From UBA10649 sp037130755 (GTDB taxonomy: Bacteria > Actinomycetota > Actinomycetes > S36-B12): a stretch of 64,000 nucleotides of DNA. The stretch covers positions 1 through 64,000 of the forward strand of contig JBAXSI010000001.1 of NCBI GenBank assembly GCA_037130755.1. Direction: 5' to 3'. The notes beneath the pieces are model-generated. The model had not been told where the DNA came from. It worked only from the letters and a program-made list of their open reading frames with translations, and made no database searches. Positions within the stretch are counted from its first letter, which is position 1, and each line of letters starts with the position of its first letter. The position numbers were made by a program, and so were the translations under genes. Shown piece by piece: positions 8,414 through 19,104 of this stretch.

Positions 8414-9145
8414 GTGTGGACGCTCCCCAAGAGCGCGGACCTCGCTCCGCGCCCAGGGTCGCACGCAGCGAGGATCGGCGGGGGCCGAGATGACTCAGGC
8501 GCCGCCGCGGTCGAGTTTGCCATCGTCCTTCCCGTGCTCATGCTCTTGTTGTTCGGGATGCTCGAGTACTCCCTCGTCATGCGCGACTCCTCGGGTGTCT
8601 CGGCCACCGTGCGGGTGGGGGTTCGAGTGGCGGCGAGCGGCGCCGGAGCCGGCGACGGAGTCTGCCCCAATCCGCTTCCGGACCCGAGCTACGTGTGCGC
8701 ACCGGCCCGCTACAGCCCGGCCTTGGTCACGTCGGCGATCAATGCGATGCAGCAGGCGGGCACCGGGTTGACGGCTGATCAGGTGAACTACGTGCTTGTC
8801 TATAAGGCCAATCTCAATGGTTGGCCAGGAACGGCAACCGACGCGTCGACCGCAGCGGCCCAATGCGCAGTGATCTCGAACAACTGCGTGAAGTTCACCT
8901 ACAACAAGGTGGCCGACAAGTACCAATACGCATCGGGGAGTTGGGACTCGGCCACCATCAATGCGTGCATCAACGCCACCCTTGGACAGTCCGTGGGGGT
9001 CTACCTGAATGCCTCACGGCCCTTCATGTATCGCGTGCTCGGCACCACGACGACGATGGATGACAACGCGGTCATGAAGTTCGAGCCTCTGCCGATCCAG
9101 TCGTGCAACGGCTCCGGTTCATCGAGTTCGGGCGGACACTCGTGA
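8414..9145 (+). CDS. TadE-like pseudopilin with long cysteine-rich ectodomain (paralogue 1)
   Basis: A 243-residue protein. Residues about 28-55 form a TadE/class III signal: GAAAVEFA followed by a 20-residue hydrophobic stretch, with Glu at +5 after the expected prepilin cleavage glycine. The exported part, about 190 residues, is longer than the usual TadE (130-150 residues in total) and has six cysteines (in GVCPNP, YVCAPA, AQCAVI, NNCVKF, NACINA, QSCNGS) that are all conserved in the next gene. A TAGCAT -10 box (8402-8407) ends 6 nt before the GTG, a leaderless start. It is the first gene of a three-gene operon. No TadA ATPase, TadBC platform or prepilin peptidase is in the window, so assembly must depend on genes elsewhere. 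Confidence 0.85.
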   Translation: MWTLPKSADLAPRPGSHAARIGGGRDDSGAAAVEFAIVLPVLMLLLFGMLEYSLVMRDSSGVSATVRVGVRVAASGAGAGDGVCPNPLPDPSYVCAPARYSPALVTSAINAMQQAGTGLTADQVNYVLVYKANLNGWPGTATDASTAAAQCAVISNNCVKFTYNKVADKYQYASGSWDSATINACINATLGQSVGVYLNASRPFMYRVLGTTTTMDDNAVMKFEPLPIQSCNGSGSSSSGGHS

Positions 9146-9858
9146 AGCGCCATCCATCGCCTCGCGCCGGTGAGTGGGACCGCGGCGCCGCTGCAGTCGA
9201 GTTCGCGATCATCGTGCCTGTGCTCATGCTCATCGTCATGGGGATGCTCGAGTACTCGCTCGTGATGCGCGACGACCTGTCGGCGGCCGGCTCCGTGAAG
9301 GCTGCCGCTCGCGTCGCCTCCACTCAGGCCGGTGCGGGAGACGCCTTGTGCCCGGTGCCGCTACCGGAACCGGGCTACGTGTGTGCGCCAGCGAACAGGG
9401 CTCCTGCGCTGGCGATCGCGGCCGTCAACACCATTCAGACAGGTGGCACGGCGATGCCAAAGGACTCCATCGACTACGTCCTGATCTACTCAGCCGGTGC
9501 AAACGGCTGGCCCATCGGGGCCACTGACATGAGCACCGCGAACGCGCTGTGCAGTTACGTCGGGAACGACTGCGTGAAGTTCCGCTACAACAAGACGGCG
9601 GATCGCTTCCAATACACCTCAGGAAGTTGGGACTCGAGAACCATCGACGCGTGCCTGATGGTCGCCGGTGCGAACAGCACGAGAACCCTGAATGGGAATC
9701 TGGCGTCGGTCGGCGTATTCCTGAAGGCCACACACACATTCTTCACCGGTCTGTTCGGGGCGACGACTGTGGTTCAGAGCCGCATGTCGTTGAAGTTCGA
9801 TCCGCTTGAGGCGCGGTCCTGCAATGGCAGCGGGATCGGACATGGAGGGCACCAATGA
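9142..9858 (+). CDS. TadE-like pseudopilin (paralogue 2, tandem duplicate)
   Basis: A 238-residue protein aligned along its whole length with its upstream neighbour: same GAAAVEFA class III signal and LEYSLVMRD segment, same YVCAPA, NDCVKFRYNK and YTSGSWDS blocks, and all six ectodomain cysteines. It differs by an insertion of about 15 residues after DACL and a divergent C-terminus. GTG at 9142 overlaps the upstream stop (GTGA), so translation is coupled; the frame continues 13 codons upstream but only inside the first gene. The pair looks like a tandem gene duplication within the operon, perhaps giving two minor pilins that form a heteromer. Confidence 0.85.
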   Translation: MKRHPSPRAGEWDRGAAAVEFAIIVPVLMLIVMGMLEYSLVMRDDLSAAGSVKAAARVASTQAGAGDALCPVPLPEPGYVCAPANRAPALAIAAVNTIQTGGTAMPKDSIDYVLIYSAGANGWPIGATDMSTANALCSYVGNDCVKFRYNKTADRFQYTSGSWDSRTIDACLMVAGANSTRTLNGNLASVGVFLKATHTFFTGLFGATTVVQSRMSLKFDPLEARSCNGSGIGHGGHQ

Positions 9859-11957
9859 ATCGGCATGAGGTCCGCGCGGATGCTCGGCTTGGGAACGGAA
9901 GCCTGTCGCACGATGCTGGTGCGGTCGCTCTCTTGGCTGCCATCCTCATCCCGCTGTTCCTGGTCCTGTGCGGCATTTCCATCGACGTAGGCCGGTGGTA
10001 CCTGGAGGCTCAGCGGGTGCAGAATGCGGCCGATGCGGCAGCCATGGCGGGCGTGACCTGGCTTCCGCAGAATACGGGCCTCCAGGCATTTTCGACGGCC
10101 AAGACCGTCGCGCAGCTCAACGGGTATCCCAACAGCGCGGTGACCACCTATGTCGGTGGAAAGCCCAGCCAGCTCTACGTCAGCATCACGACGAACGTCA
10201 CCAACATCTTCGGTGCCATCTTGGGTATGGGAACGACCCCCATCACTCGCGCCGCGATGGCTGACTATGCCGCTCCGGCGATCATGGGCAGCCCTTGCAA
10301 CGCCTTGGGCAACCAGCCGCCCGGCAGCTCCAACGGACCGGCACCCGTTGGAAAGGTCATCCCTGATGGCAACTTGCCTGTGGGCACTACGGGTCCTGGC
10401 TATGCCGCCTGCCAGTTGACACCGGCCTTCTGGATGAACATCGCAGGGCCGGCGACGAACAAGGTCTCGGGAGATCGCTACGCCACCAAGACCAATTGCT
10501 CTGGTGCCGACCTTTGCGCGGGCACCACGAATGCTGAGTACGACAAGAACGGCTACATCTACGTGGTCCGGGTCCAGCCAGATGCTGTCGGCCAGCCCAT
10601 CTCCCTCCAGCTGTACGACCCGGCTTTCGTCTATACCGGAGACGTCTGCGACACGACTGTTGCGCCTACCACCAGCACGATCACGGCCACGGTGAACAAC
10701 AAGGCGAGGACCGTGGCGGGGGTGGCGACGCTGACGACCTCGTCGAACCACGGATTCGCAGTCGGCGATTCGGTCACCGTCACCCTCGGTGGCACTGATG
10801 CCTCGTTCAACGGTTCGTTCACCGTCACCGCGATCCCGACCAATAGGACGTTCTCGTATGCGACTACGGGCACCGCCACTGCCTCGACGACCGCGTCCGG
10901 CACCGCCGTTCACCAGGTGTCGATGATCAACCCCTATGCACCCGACTCGACGGCCGTAGCTGCTCGGTACGCCAGAGACGCGAATACGAATCTGGCGGCC
11001 AAGATGTACTGCCCGGGCGACCAGAACCTCAACACTGGTGATCACCTGAACACATCCTTCGTGCTCCGCGAGCAGACCGACAGCCTGGACCCCTTCGACT
11101 CGTCGAAGTCGCCTCCGATCTTGGGTTGCAGCAAGCAGTACGCAAGCCTTCGGAGTGGTGCCCCTAGCAATTCTGGGACCTTGGTCGCACCATCAGCGGG
11201 TCAGCTCACCGCGACGGACAGCCATTACGACCCAGGCCTGGCGCAGGTCTTCCATCAGTGGGTTGAGTTCTGCGAATTCACCCCGACGCGTACCGGCGAC
11301 TACTACCTCCAGGTGCGGACGAATGTTCCGCTCGTCGGCGCCAAGGATGGCAATGACTACGTCTACGAAGTCAGCAGTGGCAAAGAACTCACCGATCCGG
11401 CTGTTCTCGACGAGACCGGAAGCGGTCACAATCGGTTCGCCATCCGTGCGGCCCTGTCCACCTCTGAGACACCTCCGGCGCTAGGCGCCGAGGTTTCGGT
11501 GGCGGGCTGGCAGCGCATGTCCATCTACACCAATGCTGCCGGGGCGTCGTCCACCTTCAACCTCGTGCAGGTGCTGCCGAACTCAGCGGGGAACTCGTTC
11601 AATTTCGCGGCCTATGACAACGGCGACGCCTCGTGCCCGAATCGCGGCGACTGCACACTCGAGGTGTCTATGCCCTCTGACGCCCGCTCGACGGACGGCG
11701 GTGCCCTCACCTTCAACACGTGCGTGGGCACCGGACCAGAGACCACCCCCACGACGGGTCCTTGCACGTTCAACGTGTCCGGCAACAACGGGAAGATCCA
11801 GATCATCACCGTGCCGATTCCGACCAACTACGGGTGCGACGATTCGTCCCCGGGCGGCTGCTGGTGGCGGGTGACGGCGCGATTCCCGGCGGCCGTGAGC
11901 GACACGGTGACCTACGGCACCGAGATCATCGAGGACCCCGTGCGGTTGATCCAGTAG
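9855..11957 (+). CDS. TadG-like Tad-domain surface protein with inserted beta-repeat
   Basis: A 700-residue exported protein. The N-terminal Tad/TadG motif spans residues 20-68: HDAGAVALLAAILIPLF, then SIDVGRWYLEAQRVQNAADAAAMAG. The rest is a large extracellular region rich in Thr, Ser, Gly and Asn with scattered cysteine pairs. Residues about 275-354 form a compact beta module (NHGFAVGDSVTVTLGG, SFNGSFTVTAI, FSYATTGTATASTTASG) that resembles small repeats in phage tail and surface proteins and appears to interrupt the TadG region. ATG overlaps the TadE2 stop. No MIDAS (DxSxS) motif is obvious, so I would not call it a von Willebrand adhesin. Probable role: extracellular partner of the two TadE proteins. 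Confidence 0.75.
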   Translation: MNRHEVRADARLGNGSLSHDAGAVALLAAILIPLFLVLCGISIDVGRWYLEAQRVQNAADAAAMAGVTWLPQNTGLQAFSTAKTVAQLNGYPNSAVTTYVGGKPSQLYVSITTNVTNIFGAILGMGTTPITRAAMADYAAPAIMGSPCNALGNQPPGSSNGPAPVGKVIPDGNLPVGTTGPGYAACQLTPAFWMNIAGPATNKVSGDRYATKTNCSGADLCAGTTNAEYDKNGYIYVVRVQPDAVGQPISLQLYDPAFVYTGDVCDTTVAPTTSTITATVNNKARTVAGVATLTTSSNHGFAVGDSVTVTLGGTDASFNGSFTVTAIPTNRTFSYATTGTATASTTASGTAVHQVSMINPYAPDSTAVAARYARDANTNLAAKMYCPGDQNLNTGDHLNTSFVLREQTDSLDPFDSSKSPPILGCSKQYASLRSGAPSNSGTLVAPSAGQLTATDSHYDPGLAQVFHQWVEFCEFTPTRTGDYYLQVRTNVPLVGAKDGNDYVYEVSSGKELTDPAVLDETGSGHNRFAIRAALSTSETPPALGAEVSVAGWQRMSIYTNAAGASSTFNLVQVLPNSAGNSFNFAAYDNGDASCPNRGDCTLEVSMPSDARSTDGGALTFNTCVGTGPETTPTTGPCTFNVSGNNGKIQIITVPIPTNYGCDDSSPGGCWWRVTARFPAAVSDTVTYGTEIIEDPVRLIQ

Positions 11958-11996
11958 AGATCCGGGGAGCCTGGTGCGTCCACGCTCGTGATGAGA

Positions 11997-12014
11997 TATC
12001 TTGACGTCAAGATA
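11997..12014. promoter_or_regulatory. Perfect 18-bp palindrome upstream of aconitase (repressor operator)
   Basis: TATCTTGACGTCAAGATA is a perfect inverted repeat without spacer, 51 nt before the acnA start. The size and TCTTGA-N2-TCAAGA form are typical of a dimeric MarR-type repressor site. Streptomyces TamR, a MarR-family protein that senses citrate and aconitate, is known to control aconitase, so a TamR-like regulator is my first guess; TetR-type AcnR is the alternative. No regulator gene is adjacent. Confidence 0.75.
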
Positions 12015-12064
12015 CTTTCGTCGTGGAATGATGCGCGCACGCCCAACTGCGGAGGAGATCGTCG

Positions 12065-14722
<2,658 letters not shown>

Positions 14723-15103
14723 ATGGCCGTCGGCACAGGCGCTCCGGTCGGCTGGCCACGCGACCTGCCGCCGCCGGGCACGGACGAGTTCGCGAGCAAG
14801 GTGGCCGGCTGGCTCCTGGACCGCGGGCCGGCCGACCTGCGCCTATCGCCCATCAAGCAGTTCCCGCTGGCTCTGGTGCGCCTGAATGCGCATCTGGTCG
14901 ACGGACAGCTCGAGGCCACCCGCCGCGCGTACGCCAACGCCCGGGTCGAGCTGTGCGACGTCCTCGACCCGGCACAGATCTCCACGGTGCAGTCAGCACT
15001 GGAGGCTGAGGGTGCGCGCCTTCTGAACCTCCAGCGGGAACTGGCCCTCGTGGAGGAGGCTCTTCGCCGGGAGTCGGCACCGGGTCTCGTGAATCCGGGT
15101 TGA
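14723..15103 (+). CDS. Conserved small helical protein downstream of acnA
   Basis: A 126-residue soluble protein starting on the base after the acnA stop. It begins with a PVGWPRDLPPPGTDEF segment and continues with three amphipathic helices: EFASKVAGWLLDRGP, ALVRLNAHLVDGQLEATRRAY and a long C-terminal one (QISTVQSALEAEGARLLNLQREL) that could form a coiled coil. I recognise no domain. A protein of this form is often found after acnA in actinobacteria as far as I recall, but no role has been given. Its coupling to acnA suggests an accessory function, which is inference only. Confidence 0.75.
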   Translation: MAVGTGAPVGWPRDLPPPGTDEFASKVAGWLLDRGPADLRLSPIKQFPLALVRLNAHLVDGQLEATRRAYANARVELCDVLDPAQISTVQSALEAEGARLLNLQRELALVEEALRRESAPGLVNPG

Positions 15104-15375
15104 GCGAGAGGGAGGCCGAAGCGCGAGGAGTTCACGCATGCGTACGGGCCGGCTCGACGAGCGTCGTCTAACCCACCGATCAAGTTGACGTTGCGTCGGC
15201 CAGGACGACCGCGCCTCGACTTTGTGGACGGTTCTTGGTGATTCGTATTGCGACGCCCGAAGGGTCCCGAAACGGACACGCCTGCGTCGAGTCGAATGGA
15301 CTGACGAGCGAGTAGCGTCAGGCTTGTCCGCTTCGGCGGTTGGGATTGCACACTGGCACGCGGCGGGGGACGACT

Positions 15376-16896
15376 GTGACGTCGATGACGATCCAGCGCG
15401 AGAAGCGCTTCGACCTCGCTGTGCTGAGCGCCTGGGTCCTTGTTCTGGCGGCCTTTCGAGCGGGCCGAGTTTCGGAAGGGGATCCGTACTGGCAGATTCG
15501 AGCAGGAGGCGAACTCCTGGACGGCGGGCCACTAGTTCATCCAGATTCGTGGAGTTGGGCACCTGTGGTCGGCAATTTCTACCCAAACTCCCCTGCTTGG
15601 AATGTCTTGCTCGCAATCTCATGGCGATCGGCCGCCTATTGGGGTTTGTTCGCAGTGACTTTCGTGTCGATCTCGGCCGTTCTTGGACTCCTGGCGTACC
15701 TCACAATGCGAGTGGGGGTTGGTCCACTGTCCGCTACAGCTGCGGTGGTCGTCTGCGCCGTGGGGGCCTTCCCGATGCTGTCCCCGAGGCCTTCGGTGGG
15801 GGCTCAGCTGCTGCTCCTCCTCGGTTTCGCGGCTGCTCATTCGTGGTCCCAGTACGCCTGGACACGACCGACGTGGGTGACGGCCGTCGTGTTGAGCATT
15901 TATGGCTTCTCCCTTTCATACGTCGGTAGTTGGGTTCACTCGTCGTGGAGCATTCTCGCCCTCGGCCTTGGACTCTCGTGGAGTGTCTTCTGGGCGATGG
16001 TTCCGAAGTTGCACAGCCGAACCAGGATCGCAGCTATTCTCGGCGGCAGCCTAGGGCTTGTCGCCGGGGTCGGATTGGGTCCCTATGGACTCGCGGTACT
16101 CGAAAGGTCCTGGCATGTTGCCGAGGTGGCCAGTGGATTGATCATTGAGTGGACCGCGGCAGCAGATCCGCGAAACGCTGAGCGGTGGATCGTGCCCGCA
16201 GCGCTGGCTGTTGTTCTCAGCGTGGTGGCTGCCATTCGCGTGGCGAAAGGATGGCGCCGTCGACCGAGTCGCGAGTTGGCGCTTGAAGCTGCACTAGTCG
16301 TCATCGCGCTTCCCGCGGCCATCGCGGGGCTCGTACTGTCTATACGCTTCTGCGGCGTCGCCTGGCTGCTACTCGCACCAACGGTGGGACTCACCTTGTC
16401 GAGAGTTGCGGGGCGGGCGACTCGCGCAGGTTCCGGACCAAAACCCAGTGGCCTTAGTCGTTTCGTCGCCGACCGCGCAGTTGCCCCGTACTGGCGTATT
16501 CTTCTTGGCGCCTCGGTCGCGGCTCTAGCGCCCTTGGCCGTCCTGATAGCCATGGAACGTGCCCAGCCCGCGTCGGCCTCCGCGCTTCCGCCCCTGCCCT
16601 TGGGATGTCGACTCTACGCTGACGCTGCCGACAGCGGGGCCGCACTGCTACTGCGCCCAGACGTTTTGGTTTGGTACGACGGTCGCACTGACTATTGGGG
16701 ACGCGATCGAGTTGCCGAGGCCGCCTCCCGCATCGCGAATCCGAGTCTCAGCCAGCCCGCGCCCCCTGGCGCGACATGTGCTCTCTTCAGGACATCCGGT
16801 GAGTTTCAAGTCGTTGCCGCTGCCTTGGACGCCAGTCCTGACTGGCAGCGGCGGGCGGAAGTGGGGGAATACGTTGTTTGGTTGGCGGAGAGTTAG
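15376..16896 (+). CDS. Polytopic membrane protein, GT-C glycosyltransferase-like, unusual composition
   Basis: A 506-residue protein with about ten membrane helices. The first loop carries GDPYWQIRAGGELLDGG and PDSWSW, an acidic segment after helix 1 like that in GT-C/ArnT-type membrane glycosyltransferases, and there is a soluble C-terminal tail of about 90 residues containing two cysteines and a WYDGRTDYWG segment. I cannot assign a substrate. GTG at 15376 has GGGGGA 5 nt upstream; ATG at 15385 is an alternative. Codon use is less GC-biased than in neighbours (more T/A third positions and TTG, AGT, TCA codons), and it is flanked by two gene-poor stretches (15104-15375 and 16897-17193). Together these suggest acquisition by transfer between the acnA and dxs units. 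Confidence 0.6.
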   Translation: MTSMTIQREKRFDLAVLSAWVLVLAAFRAGRVSEGDPYWQIRAGGELLDGGPLVHPDSWSWAPVVGNFYPNSPAWNVLLAISWRSAAYWGLFAVTFVSISAVLGLLAYLTMRVGVGPLSATAAVVVCAVGAFPMLSPRPSVGAQLLLLLGFAAAHSWSQYAWTRPTWVTAVVLSIYGFSLSYVGSWVHSSWSILALGLGLSWSVFWAMVPKLHSRTRIAAILGGSLGLVAGVGLGPYGLAVLERSWHVAEVASGLIIEWTAAADPRNAERWIVPAALAVVLSVVAAIRVAKGWRRRPSRELALEAALVVIALPAAIAGLVLSIRFCGVAWLLLAPTVGLTLSRVAGRATRAGSGPKPSGLSRFVADRAVAPYWRILLGASVAALAPLAVLIAMERAQPASASALPPLPLGCRLYADAADSGAALLLRPDVLVWYDGRTDYWGRDRVAEAASRIANPSLSQPAPPGATCALFRTSGEFQVVAAALDASPDWQRRAEVGEYVVWLAES

Positions 16897-17139
16897 CTTC
16901 GATGTGGTGCGATGCCACCGTCATGAGGACCCATTGCTTGAAGGGGCAAGGCGTCGAGCGAATGGTGTGGGTTTTGGGCCGTAAGGTGTCCTGCCTTCCC
17001 GCTTCGTCCCAGATTTCGGCCAATATGGGGCCCAGGGTCCCAGGCTGATGTACCGAGAATCGACCGAGGACCGGGCCGCCACTAGCCGGTCGACCTTCTG
17101 AGAGCGCCGTTGGCGTCCGCGGGTGGATACTCGGTCGAT

Positions 17140-17155
17140 CGCCTAGACTTAGGCG
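17140..17155 (+). promoter_or_regulatory. Probable dxs promoter -10 within an inverted repeat
   Basis: CGCCTAGACTTAGGCG has 6-bp arms around GACT and includes TAGACT (17144-17149), a good actinobacterial -10 box. It lies about 40 nt before the dxs start. No clear -35 is visible at normal spacing. The symmetry could be chance or an operator. Confidence 0.4.
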
Positions 17156-17193
17156 GTTGCGTTCCGCCGAGCAGTCAGACGAGGAGGATCCCG

Positions 17194-19098
17194 TTGAGCC
17201 TGCTTGAGGGCATCCGCGACCCCCGTGACGTGCGGGCTATTGATCCGGAGCAGCTTCCTGCGCTCGCGGAGGAGATCCGGTCCTTCCTCGTGGAGAAGGT
17301 GTCGGCCACGGGCGGCCATCTTGGCCCCAACCTCGGCGTCGTCGAGCTGACCATCGCGCTGCATCGGGTCTTCAAGAGCCCCGACGACGTGATCGTGTGG
17401 GACACCGGCCATCAGGCCTACGTCCACAAGATCCTGACCGGGCGCGCGGCCGGCTTCGACCAGCTCCGCCAGCGCGGGGGACTGTCCGGCTACCCCAGCC
17501 GCGAGGAGAGCACGCACGACGTCGTCGAGAACTCGCACGCCTCGACCGCGCTGTCCTACGCGGACGGCCTCGCGAAGGCGTGGGAGCAGCGTGGCCTGCT
17601 CGGCACTCAGCACGTCGTCGCAGTGATCGGCGACGGTGCGCTCACCGGAGGCATGGCCTGGGAGGCCCTCAACAACATCGCCGGCTCCACCCGACCGCTC
17701 GTCATCGTCGTCAATGACAACGCGCGGTCCTACTCACCGACGATCGGCGGCCTCGCCCACCATCTCGCGACTCTGCGCACGACGCGTGGCTACGAGAAGT
17801 TCATGCAGTGGGGCAAGCGCACTCTGCGCCGCACGCCAGTGGTCGGCGACCCGATCTACGGCGCGCTCCACGGCATGAAGAAGGGCGTCAAGGACATCGT
17901 CGCGCCGCAGGGCATGTTCGAGGACCTCGGCCTGAAGTACATCGGTCCCGTCGATGGGCACGACGAGCAGGAGATGGAGTTCGCACTCACTCGCGCGAAG
18001 GCGTTCGACGGCCCCGTCATCGTGCACGCCATCACGCACAAGGGCCGCGGCTACGCACCCGCCGAGAAGGACGAGGCCGACCGCTTCCACGGCGTGGGCA
18101 TCATCGATCCCGACACCGGTCGTCCGCTCAATGCAGGCGGGCCGTCGTGGACGGGTGCCTTCGCAGACGAGTTGGTGAACATCGGCCGGGAGCGCTCCGA
18201 TGTCGTCGCGATCACCGCCGCGATGCTGGGTCCCACCGGACTCGACCGCTTCTCGGAGGCGTTCCCCGAGCGCACCTACGACGTGGGCATCGCCGAGCAG
18301 CACGCCGTGACGAGCGCCGCGGGCATGGCCTACGGCGGCCTTCATCCGGTGGTTGCGCTGTACGCCACCTTCCTCAACCGGGCGTTCGACCAGGTGCTCA
18401 TGGACTGCGCGCTGCACAAGGCTGGCGTCACCTTCGTGCTCGACCGTGCCGGCATCACCGGCGACGACGGCGCCAGCCACAACGGCATGTGGGACATGTC
18501 CATGCTCGAGGTCGTCCCCGGGCTGCGCATTGCAGCTCCGCGCGACGAGGCAACGCTTCGTCAAGGGTTGCGTGAGGCGGTGGAGGTCGAGGACGCACCT
18601 ACCGTCGTCCGGTTCCCGAAGGGTGCGCTCGGTCCCGCGGTCCCAGCGCTTCGGGCGGGCGCGGGATACGACGTCCTTGCCGAATCGGGCCCCCCCGAGG
18701 TGCTCATCGTGAGCGTCGGCGCGTTCGCCTCCCTCTGCATCGACGTGGCCGAGCGCCTGAAGGCCCAGGGGATCGGCGTTCTGGTGGTCGACCCGCGCTG
18801 GGTGAAGCCGCTGCCGCCGTCCCTTGTCGAACTGTCTGCGGGCGCACGACTGGTCGTCGTGATCGAGGACGGCATCAGGGTGGGCGGCGTGGGCGCCGCC
18901 ATGAGCCAGCTCCTGCGCGACAACGAGGTCGAGGTGCCGGTGCGCAACTTCGGCGTGCCGCCCCGCTTCCTCGACCACGGCAAGCGCGCGGAGGTGTTGG
19001 CCGAATGCGGACTCACTGCCCAGGACATCTCCCGGGCAGTCGTCGAGACCATGGCCCAGCGCACCGACATGGAGCAGGGCGCCGACATCACGCCCTGA
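17194..19098 (+). CDS. dxs: 1-deoxy-D-xylulose-5-phosphate synthase
   Basis: First enzyme of the MEP isoprenoid pathway: condenses pyruvate and glyceraldehyde 3-phosphate using thiamine diphosphate. The 634-residue protein has the GHQAYVHK motif (His73), the ThDP/Mg motif GDGALTGGMAWEALNN beginning at residue 146, the transketolase-type GIAEQHA with its catalytic Glu near residue 370, and a transketolase C-terminal domain. I chose TTG at 17194 because GAGGAGG (17181-17187) lies 6 nt upstream; the 28 codons further upstream in frame do not resemble Dxs. Its 3' end is 6 nt from the convergent oxidoreductase gene. dxs near the RNase D-like/DUF3000 pair also recalls the M. tuberculosis Rv2680-Rv2682c cluster. 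Confidence 0.96.
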   Translation: MSLLEGIRDPRDVRAIDPEQLPALAEEIRSFLVEKVSATGGHLGPNLGVVELTIALHRVFKSPDDVIVWDTGHQAYVHKILTGRAAGFDQLRQRGGLSGYPSREESTHDVVENSHASTALSYADGLAKAWEQRGLLGTQHVVAVIGDGALTGGMAWEALNNIAGSTRPLVIVVNDNARSYSPTIGGLAHHLATLRTTRGYEKFMQWGKRTLRRTPVVGDPIYGALHGMKKGVKDIVAPQGMFEDLGLKYIGPVDGHDEQEMEFALTRAKAFDGPVIVHAITHKGRGYAPAEKDEADRFHGVGIIDPDTGRPLNAGGPSWTGAFADELVNIGRERSDVVAITAAMLGPTGLDRFSEAFPERTYDVGIAEQHAVTSAAGMAYGGLHPVVALYATFLNRAFDQVLMDCALHKAGVTFVLDRAGITGDDGASHNGMWDMSMLEVVPGLRIAAPRDEATLRQGLREAVEVEDAPTVVRFPKGALGPAVPALRAGAGYDVLAESGPPEVLIVSVGAFASLCIDVAERLKAQGIGVLVVDPRWVKPLPPSLVELSAGARLVVVIEDGIRVGGVGAAMSQLLRDNEVEVPVRNFGVPPRFLDHGKRAEVLAECGLTAQDISRAVVETMAQRTDMEQGADITP

Positions 19099-19104
19099 CG
19101 GGCA

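Noticed and set aside
9774..11045. 423-codon minus-strand frame opposite the TadG-like gene
   Set aside because: Composition is typical of an antisense frame in high-GC DNA; the plus-strand gene has a clear Tad motif and coupled start.
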